Counted from the stretch's first letter, positions 15,494 to 24,348 are shown. The stretch: 64,000 nt of DNA from Methanorbis furvi (GCF_032714615.1 NZ_JAWDKA010000005.1:1-64000); one strand, 5' to 3'. The notes: a model not told the origin generated them from the letters alone. Numbers and translations are program-made.

Positions 15494-16024
15494 TCAGGTT
15501 CCCCGAGCATCCCGCATCGCCCTCAACACCCTCTCCCTCACCATATCAACCATCTCCTCCCGATTCTCCCGCGTCACCACAAGCACCTCAACTGCGGGAT
15601 GATCCCGCACAGCGTCCAAAAAAGCAAGCCGCTTATCCCGCACAACGCCTAAAACCGGCACATTTCCATCCAGCACCGCAAACACAGCCTGCTGAAACGC
15701 ATACGACGAACTCTCCATCCACCCAAGCTCATCCATCAAAATAAGAGGGGGCGCGGCCTCCCGAAGAAGCGGAACTCCGATAGCGACAAACACCTCCTCA
15801 CGCACCTCAGGTATTTTTCCCGGCACGCGATGGGCAAGATGACATTTTTCTGAACAAGTCGGATTCTTCGCATCAACCAGAAAAATATCCGAACAGCCTT
15901 CGACACCCGGCACCGCCATCGTCAAAAACCCGGAAACCGGAACATCAAGCTCATCCAAGACCCGCCGCAAAATCGTACTCTTCCCAACCTGCACATCCCC
16001 GGTTAGAAACAGATGCCGTCTCAT
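15494..16024 (-). CDS. THEP1-type nucleoside-triphosphatase
   Basis: The 176-residue P-loop NTPase has Walker A GDVQVGKST (9-17) and Walker B LILMDELGWME (about 94-104), the signature of the NTPase_1/THEP1 family. These enzymes hydrolyse several NTPs and their cell role is unclear. It starts one base after the modC-type stop, so it appears to be the last gene of the molybdate/tungstate uptake operon. Whether it serves metal delivery, for example an energy-dependent insertion step, is speculation. Confidence 0.85.
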   Translation of the reverse strand: MRRHLFLTGDVQVGKSTILRRVLDELDVPVSGFLTMAVPGVEGCSDIFLVDAKNPTCSEKCHLAHRVPGKIPEVREEVFVAIGVPLLREAAPPLILMDELGWMESSSYAFQQAVFAVLDGNVPVLGVVRDKRLAFLDAVRDHPAVEVLVVTRENREEMVDMVRERVLRAMRDARGT

Positions 16025-16025
16025 T

Positions 16026-17090
16026 TCAGATAAACACCTGAACAGCAGTCGCCTTAAACGTCACCGCAACCGTCTGGCCGGTCGCAAGACCAAGTCTCTC
16101 AATACTCTGCTGCGTCACGGACGCTGCAAGTGGAATGCCGATATCCACATGCACAAGCCGGTAAAGTCCGGTATCCTCGATCTTTGTGATCATTCCTGTA
16201 AACGAGTTGATTGCACTCGACACAAACCGCTCGCGGGAGATGATTAACTCCTCAGGCCGGATGCCAACGCTCACCGTTCCGGAAAGTGCGGTAGCCGCAC
16301 GAATCTTCACGCCCCCAACATCCACACAGACAACTCCGCTGCGGTTGACCACGACCTTTCCCCGGAACAGATTCAGATTCTCCGAAAACGTCGACATAAA
16401 CCCGTTAATCGGATTATGAATCATCTCTTCCGGCAGACCTGACGCAACAATTCTGCCCCGCTCAATCACCGCAATACGGTTCGCAAACGAAAGAGCGTCG
16501 ACGAGTGAATGCGTCACCAGAATACAGGGGATCTGCTCAGCCCGGATAACGGACGCAAGCTCTCTTCGCATCTGTTCCTGCGTCCGAACATCAAGTGCAG
16601 AAAGCGGCTCATCCAAGAGCAGCAGCTCAGGCTTTGGTGCAAGAGCGCGGGCAAGTGCTGTCTTCTGGCGCTGACCACCTGACATCCTCGTCACCCGCTG
16701 ATCCGCAACCTCCGAAAGCCCCATCCGCTCGCAGAGTTCACCAACACGGGCATCGATATCAGTTTGTGACGCATTCTGCACTTTGAGGCCATATGCAATA
16801 TTCTCCTTCGCCGTCATATGCGGAAATAGCGCATAGTTCTGGAACATATACCCGATTCTGCGATCCTCGGGCGGCAGAAGAACGCGGGCATTTGAATCAT
16901 AGAGAGTGCGGCCGTTCAGCGAAATCTTTCCTGACGCAGGTTTTAGAATGCCGGAGAGAATTCGCAGAACCGTTGACTTACCTGCCCCGTTCTCCCCGAT
17001 CAAAGCAAGCGTTTCGCCATCTCTCACCGTGAAGTTTTCTACGTTCAGATCGAAATCACGAAGCTGCGCAGAAAACGATCCTTCAAGCAT
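16026..17090 (-). CDS. modC: Molybdate/tungstate ABC transporter ATP-binding protein
   Basis: The 354-residue ATPase has Walker A GENGAGKST, signature MSGGQRQK, Walker B LLLLDEPLSALD and a C-terminal TOBE-like domain (about 235-354) that in this family senses oxyanions. The start at 17090 is preferred over 17096 because AAAGGAGA then has a normal seven-base spacing. It overlaps the permease gene by 8 bases. With 17083-18733 it forms a complete ModABC importer. Confidence 0.92.
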   Translation of the reverse strand: MLEGSFSAQLRDFDLNVENFTVRDGETLALIGENGAGKSTVLRILSGILKPASGKISLNGRTLYDSNARVLLPPEDRRIGYMFQNYALFPHMTAKENIAYGLKVQNASQTDIDARVGELCERMGLSEVADQRVTRMSGGQRQKTALARALAPKPELLLLDEPLSALDVRTQEQMRRELASVIRAEQIPCILVTHSLVDALSFANRIAVIERGRIVASGLPEEMIHNPINGFMSTFSENLNLFRGKVVVNRSGVVCVDVGGVKIRAATALSGTVSVGIRPEELIISRERFVSSAINSFTGMITKIEDTGLYRLVHVDIGIPLAASVTQQSIERLGLATGQTVAVTFKATAVQVFI

Positions 17091-17904
17091 ACGCATTCTC
17101 CTTTCGCCCGATATACTTCACTGCCAAAATGATCGCGAACGAAAACACCACCAGAAGAATTGCCAGCGCAATCGAAACCGCCATATCACTTTGCAGCTCG
17201 CTGTAGATAGCGAGCGGCATCGTCTGGGTTTTTCCTTGAAAGTTTCCGGCAAACATCAGCGTCGCACCAAACTCGCCGAGAGCTCTGGCAAACGTCATGA
17301 TAATACCTGACAACAGCGAACTTGCCGCAAGCGGAAGCGTCACCTTGAAAAATGTTTGAATCGGTGTTGCTCCAAGCGTCCGTGAGGCCGCTTCATAGTT
17401 TGGATCCACCGCCTCAAAACTCGACCGCGCCTGACGAATGAAAAACGGCGACGCAACAAATATCTGGGCGATCACGACCGCAAGTGTCGTAAACGCAATC
17501 TGGATACCAAACACGTTCAGGTACTGGCCCAACAGACCGTTTCTCCCAAACGCCATCAGAAGTGCAAGACCTGCGACCGTTGGCGGCAAAACAATCGGCA
17601 GATCGGTTAAGGTATCAACAATATCCCGGCCGGGATACGAGTAACGGGCGTTCACATACGCAAGAGGCGTTCCGAGAATTACCACCACAATCGTACTGAA
17701 TGTTGCCGTGATCAAACTGAGTGAGAGGGCATCGCGTGCGAGAGGGCTGGAAAGAGCCGTGATGAAATCTTCCGGACTGACCCGCGTAAACAGCGAGACT
17801 AAGGGAATGGTAATAAAAATAAGAAACAGAAAGATGAGTCCGGCAACAATCGCTTTTGTTCCGATGCGGGAAGCGTGATGATGTTTTGTGCGTGCCTGAC
17901 TCAT
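17083..17904 (-). CDS. modB: Molybdate/tungstate ABC transporter permease
   Basis: The 273-residue membrane protein has six predicted helices and the EAA-type loop EAASRTLGATPIQTFFKVTLP near residues 160-180 that contacts the ATPase. The PLAYVNARYSYPGRD segment is typical of ModB/WtpB. It lies 16 bases after modA and overlaps modC, so the three are one operon. Confidence 0.92.
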   Translation of the reverse strand: MSQARTKHHHASRIGTKAIVAGLIFLFLIFITIPLVSLFTRVSPEDFITALSSPLARDALSLSLITATFSTIVVVILGTPLAYVNARYSYPGRDIVDTLTDLPIVLPPTVAGLALLMAFGRNGLLGQYLNVFGIQIAFTTLAVVIAQIFVASPFFIRQARSSFEAVDPNYEAASRTLGATPIQTFFKVTLPLAASSLLSGIIMTFARALGEFGATLMFAGNFQGKTQTMPLAIYSELQSDMAVSIALAILLVVFSFAIILAVKYIGRKENAYA

Positions 17905-17920
17905 AGATTTTCCTTTGTCT

Positions 17921-18733
17921 TTATGCGGCTACCGGATCAAATCCGTAGTCCTTCAGAAGTGCGGTTCCAACAGGTCCCGTCATATAGGACTCGAATGCCT
18001 TCACTGCTTCAGGGTTTTTCGTTGTGTTGATGATACCGTACGGGTAGTCTGCAATTACATTGTAGTTGTCTGGGAGTTCAATTAAAGTGATATCATCTTT
18101 GTCTGCTTTGGAGATGTCAGACTTGTAGACAAGGGATGCATCTGCTTCGTCGAGGACAAGCAGCGGCTTGACTTTGTCGACTGCGTCAACTTCTGACTTT
18201 ACGTTTGCCATGAATGCGTCAACGTAGCCATCGTGACTGTCGTTCTGGTACTTGTTGATGATATCGCGGGTGTACTGGCCGAACGGAACATCTTTGTTAC
18301 CGATTACGAGCACGACGTTTTTTTCTGCCATGCCGGCAAGGTCAGTGATGTTCTTGCTGTTTGCTTTCGGGACAGCGATTGCGAGTTTGTTTTTGAGAAG
18401 GATCTTCTTCTCGCCAATGAGGCCTGCGTCAACAACCGGCGTGAACTGTGCGTTGTTTGCCGAGATGTAGAGATCAGCGTCAGCGCCTTCAAGAATCTGG
18501 GTCTTTAAGGTCTGGCTTCCGGCGAAGTTGAAGTTGACTTTGATGTTCTTGTTCTCTTCCATGAACTTGTTGCCGAGTTCTGTCATGACACCGGTCAGCG
18601 ATGCTGCGGCATAGACGTCGATTTCAACCGGTTGCTCTTCAGGAGTCGTTGTTCCGATACAGCCGGCCATGGCAACAGTCAGCACTACACACACCATCAG
18701 TGCTGTGAAAATGAAAGGTTTGTTCAGTCTCAT
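17921..18733 (-). CDS. modA: Molybdate/tungstate-binding lipoprotein
   Basis: The 270-residue protein has a lipoprotein signal peptide with a lipobox ending VAMAGC (Cys24), followed by the ModA core: VYAAASLTGVMTELG, FAGSQTLKTQILEGADADLYISA and a C-terminal PYGIINTTKNPEAVKAFESYM. Ser/Thr/Ala backbone positions in AASLTG and GSQ are those that hold the oxyanion in ModA. It delivers molybdate or tungstate to ModB. A separate tungstate system (TupABC) is at 53579, which suggests that this one serves molybdate or both. Confidence 0.9.
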   Translation of the reverse strand: MRLNKPFIFTALMVCVVLTVAMAGCIGTTTPEEQPVEIDVYAAASLTGVMTELGNKFMEENKNIKVNFNFAGSQTLKTQILEGADADLYISANNAQFTPVVDAGLIGEKKILLKNKLAIAVPKANSKNITDLAGMAEKNVVLVIGNKDVPFGQYTRDIINKYQNDSHDGYVDAFMANVKSEVDAVDKVKPLLVLDEADASLVYKSDISKADKDDITLIELPDNYNVIADYPYGIINTTKNPEAVKAFESYMTGPVGTALLKDYGFDPVAA

Positions 18734-18760
18734 ACGTATTCAGATCATTGTTCGTCTGAA

Positions 18761-18800
18761 TGATATTTAAGTGTAAGGTGATTTATGTTAACTGGTAAAC
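18761..18800 (-). promoter_or_regulatory. modA promoter with GTTAAC-type operator
   Basis: On the minus strand a TATA-like CACTTAAATATCA (18761-18773) stands about 30 bases before the modA ATG. Directly upstream (18785-18800) is GTTTACCAGTTAACAT, which closely resembles GTTAACCAAGTTAACAT at 50536-50552 between fdhC and tfx. Confidence 0.5.
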
Positions 18801-18832
18801 TTAACTCATTTAACAAACTTACTCGAAACCGG

Positions 18833-20347
18833 TCAGGAGCGGGAGAGTTTTTTCCTGAACTCTGTTGAGTCTGCAAGTTCGAGCACAGTTTTCGTGAGAG
18901 GATCGTTCTCCATTTCTTTGCGGCAGACCAGAGTCGCATTTTTGGTGAGTTTCTTCTGCACAATTGGCAGGTCGCCGAGCACAGCGAGGTCGGCCGTGTC
19001 GGTGATACAGACGAGATGGCAGGCGTTCTTCAGCAGAAGCATGAGTCCTGAGAGTCCGTTGAAGTTGCCGGTTCTGATGCGGATGTCTTTTTTGACGGCA
19101 AGTTCGGTGAGCGCTTCGATTGCGGGATCATAGACACCTGCAATCAAAACGGTTCGGTCGAGTTCCTCGGTCGGGGCGGAGAGGAGGGCAGGCACAACTT
19201 CTCCTGCTTCAAATCCTTCGACACCGTACGGAATTCGTATGATCACATTCGACCGAACACCAGTCATCTGGACGCTTGCGCCCCGTGACTGAGGGATTGC
19301 AGCGTACTCGCTGCCGACTTTTGCTGCTGCGTGAAGACTGAACTCATCAATGCCGCCTTCGGATGAGATGGAGTCGCCGAGTCTGACGTTGATGGTCTTG
19401 TGTTCAGGTCCTTTCCATCCCCATGCTTCGAGCAGTTCGCGGACAAAAATGCGGAGAACAGTCTGGGCAGAGAGCGGGTAGCCGGGCAGTCCGAAGATCG
19501 GTTTCTTTCCGGCGATGCCAAGCATAGCAGGTTTTGCCGGTTTGACGGCGACACCGTGGAAGAGAAGTTCGCCGAGTTCGCCGATGACTTTTGCGGTGAA
19601 GTCTTTGGTGCCGGCAGAGGATCCGGCAGAGACGATAGCGATGTCGTTTTCTGAGAGAATTTTTTCGAGTGCGCCCCGGATGAGAACCGGGTTGTCGACG
19701 ACCGGAGGGTAGCGGATGACATCAACGCCGAACTGGCGGAGGTAGGATTCTGCCATGGTGGTGTTGCTTTCAACGACCTGACCGGGGGCCGGCCTCTCAC
19801 CCGGCATGATGAGTTCGTTGCCGGTCGGGAGGATTCCAACCGAGACGGATCTGACGCTGACATGCGTGAATCCATACGAGGCGATCGCGCCAATATCAAA
19901 TGGGCGGATGAGGGTTCCGGCAGGAAGGATGAGCTGACCTGCTTTGATGTCTTCGCCGACAGGCCGAACATTTGTTCCCGGGTTGACGGATTTCCGGATG
20001 GTGATTGCATCAGGATCGTCTCCGTCAAACCAGACATCTTCGACGCGGACGACTGCGTCGAACTCTTTGGGGATGACGTTTCCGGTGTTGACCCGTGCGA
20101 AATTTTTGAGGGAGAGCGGTGTCTGGTCACCTGCTTTGATAGTCTGCGATGATTTGACCGCAAAGCCGTCCATCGCAGATACCGGAACCTCGGGAACCGA
20201 GTACTCGGCGTAGAGGGACTGCGCGAGCCTGTGACCAACTGATTCAACGATCGGAACGCGGCGCACGGTGGTGTGCGGCGGGATGCTTCTGATGACCGCG
20301 AGTGCTTCGTCGACGGTTATCTGGTGTAGGTATCGTTTCATTGCCAT
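18833..20347 (-). CDS. moeA: MoeA paralogue with short periplasmic-binding-like C-terminal domain
   Basis: The 504-residue protein has a complete MoeA core (about 1-400): SAMDGFAV, PTGNELIMPGE, SAGSSAGTKDF and GLPGYPLSAQ. MoeA inserts molybdate or tungstate into adenylated molybdopterin. From about 400 a further 100 residues (LIAGVYDPAIEALTEL, GNFNGLSGLMLLLKNACHLVCITD) resemble the N-terminal lobe of the substrate-binding-like domain often fused to archaeal MoeA, but it is roughly half the usual size. The start at 20347 (MAMKRY) has GGAGG seven bases upstream. It overlaps the first moeA by 10 bases and is followed after 99 bases by modA. Confidence 0.9.
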   Translation of the reverse strand: MAMKRYLHQITVDEALAVIRSIPPHTTVRRVPIVESVGHRLAQSLYAEYSVPEVPVSAMDGFAVKSSQTIKAGDQTPLSLKNFARVNTGNVIPKEFDAVVRVEDVWFDGDDPDAITIRKSVNPGTNVRPVGEDIKAGQLILPAGTLIRPFDIGAIASYGFTHVSVRSVSVGILPTGNELIMPGERPAPGQVVESNTTMAESYLRQFGVDVIRYPPVVDNPVLIRGALEKILSENDIAIVSAGSSAGTKDFTAKVIGELGELLFHGVAVKPAKPAMLGIAGKKPIFGLPGYPLSAQTVLRIFVRELLEAWGWKGPEHKTINVRLGDSISSEGGIDEFSLHAAAKVGSEYAAIPQSRGASVQMTGVRSNVIIRIPYGVEGFEAGEVVPALLSAPTEELDRTVLIAGVYDPAIEALTELAVKKDIRIRTGNFNGLSGLMLLLKNACHLVCITDTADLAVLGDLPIVQKKLTKNATLVCRKEMENDPLTKTVLELADSTEFRKKLSRS

Positions 20348-21543
20348 AAGTGAACCTCCACGGTTTCGCCGGCTTCGCATCCGTCGAGGCCTGCGGGGAT
20401 GCGGATGTAGCCGTCGCTGTGAATGAGGGTGTTGAGGAGTCCGGATTTGCCAAGGACCGGCTCGGCGCTTCCGTCCGGTAATATTTTGATTCTGATCAGG
20501 TCTTCGCGTCCTTTTTCCGAGGGAAAACTCATGGAAAGTTTTGCAGGAACAATTCGGTCGCGGGTCTGGTCCCCGGTCATCTTCTGAATCATGGGTTTTG
20601 CAAAGACGGTTGCGATCATGTAGGTTGAGGCTGGGTGACCGGGGAGACCGAGGATGGGTTTACCGGATATTGAACCGATTATGGTTGGTTTGCCTGGCGC
20701 GATTGAGACGCCGTGGACGTGGATTGTGCCAAGTTCTGCGATGACGTTGGCGGTGACGTCGCGTTCGTCTTTGGAGCTGCCGCCGGAGAGGATGACTGCG
20801 TCGCACTCGGCCACTGCCCGTTCGAGAACGTTTTTGAGTGCTTCTGCAATGTCAGGGATGATTCCGTAGAACGCAGGAATCCCTCCTGCTTCAATGACGA
20901 AGGACTGGAGAAGGGTGCTGTTGGTGTCGCGGATTTTTCCAAGTTCGAGTTTTTCGTTTGGTGCTATGAGTTCGTTGCCGGTTGAGATGATACCGATTTT
21001 CGGTTGGCGGATGACGGGTACCGGATCGATACCAAATGCGGCGAGAACTCCTGCTGCCTGGGCGGTGAGTTTTGTTCCAGCTGGAAATATGTTCTGATCT
21101 TTGGCGAAGTCTTCGTCCTTACCAAGGACGTCTGCACCTGGGTTGACAGGGGTTTTGATCATGACGAGGTCGCCTGCGAGTTCGGCGCTTTCCTGCATGA
21201 CAACTGCGTCTGCACCCTCTGGCATAACTCCTCCGGTCGGGATGTATTTGGCGGTTTTTTCGTCAAGAAATCCTGAGTTGTTCTGGCCCATCAGGATTTT
21301 TCCGGTGAGTCTGAGAATTTTTGGTTTTTGTTCGGCTGCTCCGAGAGTGTCTGCGGAGCGGACGGCATAGCCGTCTTTGACTGAACGGTCAAATCCCGGG
21401 ATGTTTTCGGGGGCGGTGATTGAACAAGAGAGGATTCTGCCGCAGGTTTTGTCTAAGGGTATCAGTTCTTCGGGGAGAATTTTCGTGAGGGCGAGGAGTG
21501 CCTCCTCTGCTGCGGCTGCGGTTTGCAGCCTGAGAAATCTCAT
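20338..21543 (-). CDS. moeA: Molybdopterin molybdotransferase
   Basis: The 401-residue protein is a standard-length MoeA: PGFDRSVKDGYAVRSADT, MQESAEL, STGNELIAPNEKLELGKIRDTNS, LSGGSSKDERD and LGLPGHPAST are the family motifs. It catalyses metal insertion into the pterin. The start at 21543 forms ATGA with the stop of the small Cys-rich gene upstream. The second MoeA (18833-20347) is about 30-35% similar by eye; pairs of MoeA in archaea have been suggested to separate Mo from W, but that is inference here. Confidence 0.94.
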   Translation of the reverse strand: MRFLRLQTAAAAEEALLALTKILPEELIPLDKTCGRILSCSITAPENIPGFDRSVKDGYAVRSADTLGAAEQKPKILRLTGKILMGQNNSGFLDEKTAKYIPTGGVMPEGADAVVMQESAELAGDLVMIKTPVNPGADVLGKDEDFAKDQNIFPAGTKLTAQAAGVLAAFGIDPVPVIRQPKIGIISTGNELIAPNEKLELGKIRDTNSTLLQSFVIEAGGIPAFYGIIPDIAEALKNVLERAVAECDAVILSGGSSKDERDVTANVIAELGTIHVHGVSIAPGKPTIIGSISGKPILGLPGHPASTYMIATVFAKPMIQKMTGDQTRDRIVPAKLSMSFPSEKGREDLIRIKILPDGSAEPVLGKSGLLNTLIHSDGYIRIPAGLDGCEAGETVEVHLWQ

Positions 21544-21725
21544 TTGAAGCACCCGAATTTGCAGTGTTTGAATTTGATGTGTTCTATGTCGCAGTATTTG
21601 CCGATGTGGAAGGGATCGATCTGGTAGGTTTCGCAGATGGCTGAGGCTTGTTCACAAGTGATCTCAGAGGTGATACCTTCCTCTGCAAAGATGGATCTGA
21701 TCTTCTCTTTGGTTTCACTTTTCAT
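21540..21725 (-). CDS. Small five-cysteine protein, copy 1 (unnamed family)
   Basis: The 61-residue protein is not recognised. It has five cysteines in the pattern C-x6-C-x13-C-x9-C-x3-C followed by Phe-Lys at the end. A second copy of 63 residues at 53194-53385 keeps all five cysteines and the segments EITC, AIC, IDP, YC, HIK and FGCFK. It is the first gene of the moeA-moeA unit and its stop overlaps the moeA ATG by four bases. A TATA-like AATCATTATTTG upstream suggests a short leader. The context of both copies (moeA here, fdhA/tupABC there) suggests a role in Mo/W or pterin-enzyme handling, for instance metal or cluster binding. Confidence 0.85.
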   Translation of the reverse strand: MKSETKEKIRSIFAEEGITSEITCEQASAICETYQIDPFHIGKYCDIEHIKFKHCKFGCFK

Positions 21726-21788
21726 ATCATAGATGATGGTTGACTGAACAAATAATGATTAGGATTTGCCGCCTTGCTCTGAAGGTGC

Positions 21789-22580
21789 ATGGTATCAGAC
21801 GGCATAGCCACTCGTTCTACAATTGTTATCAACGACACAACAGGAACAACGAAGGTCCTTGCAAACTATCTCTATCTCGATGAAGCTGGACAGTATGTCG
21901 TTATCGGTGAGGTTCCGCTCAAGGAAAAAACGAGACCGGTAAACAACAGTGTCTGGACAACTGTTCCGACCGGACTCTATGAGGAGCCTGACTGGGACGG
22001 AAGTTGGTATGTTTTCCAGAATGCTGATGGAACTCTTGTTCCCGCTACCCTCACGTTCAAAAATCCTGCGGTGATTGATAACCGTCCTCATGTCATCTAT
22101 ACGATTGAAGGAAACCTTACCCGGGTGGTGAACACAACTCCGGTCACCTATCCGTCAATCATTACGATAGTCATTGATGATGATGCGAACAGTGTATCAG
22201 ATATCTATGTCACCGAAAAATCTGATGAGATCTGGGGCAGCAGATCAAATGCATGGGGAAACACCACGATTCTTTCCGGTGATGTGTTTGTGCCGAATCT
22301 GGAGATTTATGATCCCGAAAGCGATGAAATATCAGTGATTGCTTCATCGCAGAAGATCGTCTTCGGTGAGAGTCCTCGTGAGAGCCTGATCTATACTGAA
22401 CTGAATCCTGACAACTGTTACTGGATGGTTGAGCTGGACGACTTCATTGATGATGACGCGTTCTATCTGGAAGGACCCGGGATGACTTCATCATCTCCGA
22501 CTCAGGCACAAACTCCGTTATGCATCGCAGGAGTTTTCGCAGGACTTCTACTTGCCGGAGTTATTTGCAGAAGAACATAA
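21789..22580 (+). pseudogene. Surface protein lacking its signal peptide; probably 5'-truncated
   Basis: The open frame of 263 residues has the body and end of an archaeal surface protein: acidic beta-rich sequence, several N-x-T sites, and a C-terminal segment SSPTQAQTPLCIAGVFAGLLLAGVICRR in the style of sortase-processed anchors. However the N-terminus (MVSDGIATRSTIVINDTTG) has no signal peptide and an in-frame TGA stands at 21780, nine bases before the ATG. Without export the protein would be pointless, so I suspect that the 5' end was lost by deletion. An expressed start from another frame was looked for and not found. If expressed at all, its role is unknown. Confidence 0.5.
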
Positions 22581-22620
22581 ATTCTTTTTTTTAAATTCAG
22601 AAGAAAAGAGAAAGGAAAAA

Positions 22621-23070
22621 TCAGCGGATCTGCTTCTGTGCAGAAGCATAAATCTCCTGCATACGCTGCTCCACCGCTGACATCTGACTCTGCAGTTTTC
22701 CCAGAGATTCGGAAAGCCGTTTGCCGGATGCATCCATCTCGGTGATCCGGTCGCGCAGGAAGGAAAGTGCATCCTCGGTTGACTTCTCAACCGTAACTCC
22801 TGCGCCAATCCCAACAAGCATCCTCTTCGTGTCCGTAACAGTTGCACGAACCGACACGCCGCCGCCAAGACTGAGAAGTGTGGAAACTTCACCATCTGCT
22901 GCGGCGAGAGCCTCAAGTGCCTCAACTGACGCAAGAGCCTCAGCACGTGCCGTCTCGATGAAACGCAACTGCTGGGAAAGAAGATCAAACTGCTGGGAAT
23001 ACTCTGCGGCATAGGAACGGAGGGCTTGTACCTCCTGTTCCAGATTTGCCTGATTTACATTACTCGCCAT
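22621..23070 (-). CDS. pfdA: Prefoldin alpha subunit
   Basis: The 149-residue protein has the prefoldin plan: N-terminal coiled coil (about 10-50), central beta hairpins (SLGGGVSVRATV and GVTVEKS), C-terminal coiled coil (100-149). Two alpha and four beta subunits form the hexameric chaperone that passes unfolded proteins to the thermosome. It overlaps the L18a gene by 11 bases and is the last gene of this operon; ftsY, which often follows in archaea, is absent. Confidence 0.93.
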   Translation of the reverse strand: MASNVNQANLEQEVQALRSYAAEYSQQFDLLSQQLRFIETARAEALASVEALEALAAADGEVSTLLSLGGGVSVRATVTDTKRMLVGIGAGVTVEKSTEDALSFLRDRITEMDASGKRLSESLGKLQSQMSAVEQRMQEIYASAQKQIR

Positions 23071-23245
23071 TGACAGCCTTTACAGAATCAACGGTAATAT
23101 ATTTGCGCTCGAGCCGGTGCTTGCTGCCAATCGTTGCAAGAGTGAACTCTCCTGCAAGACGCTCGCTTGGTGCATCGACTGTCTTTGTGTAGGGCTTCAT
23201 CTGTCCATCATTTTTGAACGTGCCCTTAACCTCAAATTTCGGCAT
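23060..23245 (-). CDS. rpl18a: Ribosomal protein L18a (LX)
   Basis: The 61-residue protein matches the archaeal LX/L18ae family: FEVKGTFKND, PYTKTVDAPSERLAGEFTLATIGSKHRLERKYITVDSV. It is a large-subunit protein. It lies 11 bases after the IF6 gene, which is the usual archaeal order. Confidence 0.93.
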   Translation of the reverse strand: MPKFEVKGTFKNDGQMKPYTKTVDAPSERLAGEFTLATIGSKHRLERKYITVDSVKAVNGE

Positions 23246-23256
23246 GTTTTTTCACC

Positions 23257-23925
23257 TCACAGAAATCCAAATACATCTTCAATTCTACCGAGTTCAAAAC
23301 CCGTGGTAGCGTTTCCTGCCAGATAACCCTTGCTGTTCACGAGCAAACCAGTTCCGATCAGATTGGATCCCATATTTACTGAACCCGTTCCAACCGAAAT
23401 GTCCGCTGTCGGAAGACTGCTCTCAAGATGTTCCAGCTCTGATGGTGCGCTTCGGGCCGGCAGCAGTACCCCTGCATTCGTGCAGGCTCCTACCATACCA
23501 ACCGTTCCGACACCGCCAAAAGACATGGGAACAGTCTCAACTTTCAGGAACTCACTGACCATCTTGCGCATCGCTGACGACATGTCAGGATGCACAACTG
23601 CGAATGAATCATTGGTAAGAATTACGTTCCCTGCCGCATTCATCTCTTCGCCGAGGAGTAAGACATCGCCGTACTCCTGCAGAAGTTCAAGTTCTGAATC
23701 GTGAATGAGACCGGAAACAACAAATCCGCGGGAATTGCCGGTGAGAAGAAGACCGATAACGGATGATCCTTGAATAAAGGTTGGAATAACCTCGACATCA
23801 AGAGCTTCCGCTATTTTTGATCCGAACTCCTCGGGGGAGTCTATTGGAACAAACGCAATGTCTTCAAAGACACGGGCAAAGACGCCGATGTTCGGGTCGC
23901 CATTCAGTGACAGGGTGTGGTCCAT
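23257..23925 (-). CDS. eif6: Translation initiation factor 6
   Basis: The 222-residue anti-association factor binds the 50S subunit. It shows the five-fold repeated alpha/beta pattern of IF6 with NSRGFVVSG, TNDSFAVVHPDMS, VGMVGACTNAGVLLP and GTGLLVNSKGYLAG. It abuts the L31e gene directly with no gap (stop at 23926, start at 23925). Confidence 0.95.
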   Translation of the reverse strand: MDHTLSLNGDPNIGVFARVFEDIAFVPIDSPEEFGSKIAEALDVEVIPTFIQGSSVIGLLLTGNSRGFVVSGLIHDSELELLQEYGDVLLLGEEMNAAGNVILTNDSFAVVHPDMSSAMRKMVSEFLKVETVPMSFGGVGTVGMVGACTNAGVLLPARSAPSELEHLESSLPTADISVGTGSVNMGSNLIGTGLLVNSKGYLAGNATTGFELGRIEDVFGFL

Positions 23926-24189
23926 TTATTCCTCAGCAAGTTCTGCCTGGACCTGTCCGTCTTCGAACTTCATAGCGCGAACACGAATACGTCTTGGCGG
24001 TTTCTGGGATCCGCGTGCCCAGACAGCTTCGTTAATGCTCTTGTCGAGCTTAACGTCATCACTTTTCATGTGATGCTCAAGGTAGCCGCGGATGTCTTTG
24101 ATTGCTGCGTTTGCACGCTTGTAGCATGGCACGCGCTTGACATCACGGAGCGGAATTACATATACCTGTTCCTTTTGTGCTTCTACCAT
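23926..24189 (-). CDS. rpl31e: Ribosomal protein L31e
   Basis: The 87-residue protein has the L31e motifs [34 protein letters not shown] and [16 protein letters not shown]. It is placed between L39e and IF6 as in most archaea. Confidence 0.95.
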   Translation of the reverse strand: MVEAQKEQVYVIPLRDVKRVPCYKRANAAIKDIRGYLEHHMKSDDVKLDKSINEAVWARGSQKPPRRIRVRAMKFEDGQVQAELAEE

Positions 24190-24193
24190 TTTT

Positions 24194-24346
24194 TTACACC
24201 TTCAGAGTGCTGCGTCTCCAGTTGCGTCTGCATGGGTGAGACACAACATTGCGCTTGGTTTTGATCATGACCCAGGCAGGAACACGGCGGTTCTGCTGAG
24301 TTGCCTTTGCAAGACGAATCTTACGGCTTTTGGTAAGTTTGCTCAT
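24194..24346 (-). CDS. rpl39e: Ribosomal protein L39e
   Basis: A 50-residue, very basic protein reads from ATG at 24346: [18 protein letters not shown], then [13 protein letters not shown] and [11 protein letters not shown]. This is the typical L39e sequence, which lines the exit tunnel of the large subunit. It ends with TAA four bases before the L31e start. It is short but unmistakable. Confidence 0.96.
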   Translation of the reverse strand: MSKLTKSRKIRLAKATQQNRRVPAWVMIKTKRNVVSHPCRRNWRRSTLKV

Positions 24347-24348
24347 GG

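Noticed and set aside
19264-20247. 327-residue minus-strand frame inside the second moeA
   Set aside because: It is a shifted frame of moeA with a Ser/Pro/Arg-rich low-complexity product and no motif, while the moeA frame is intact.
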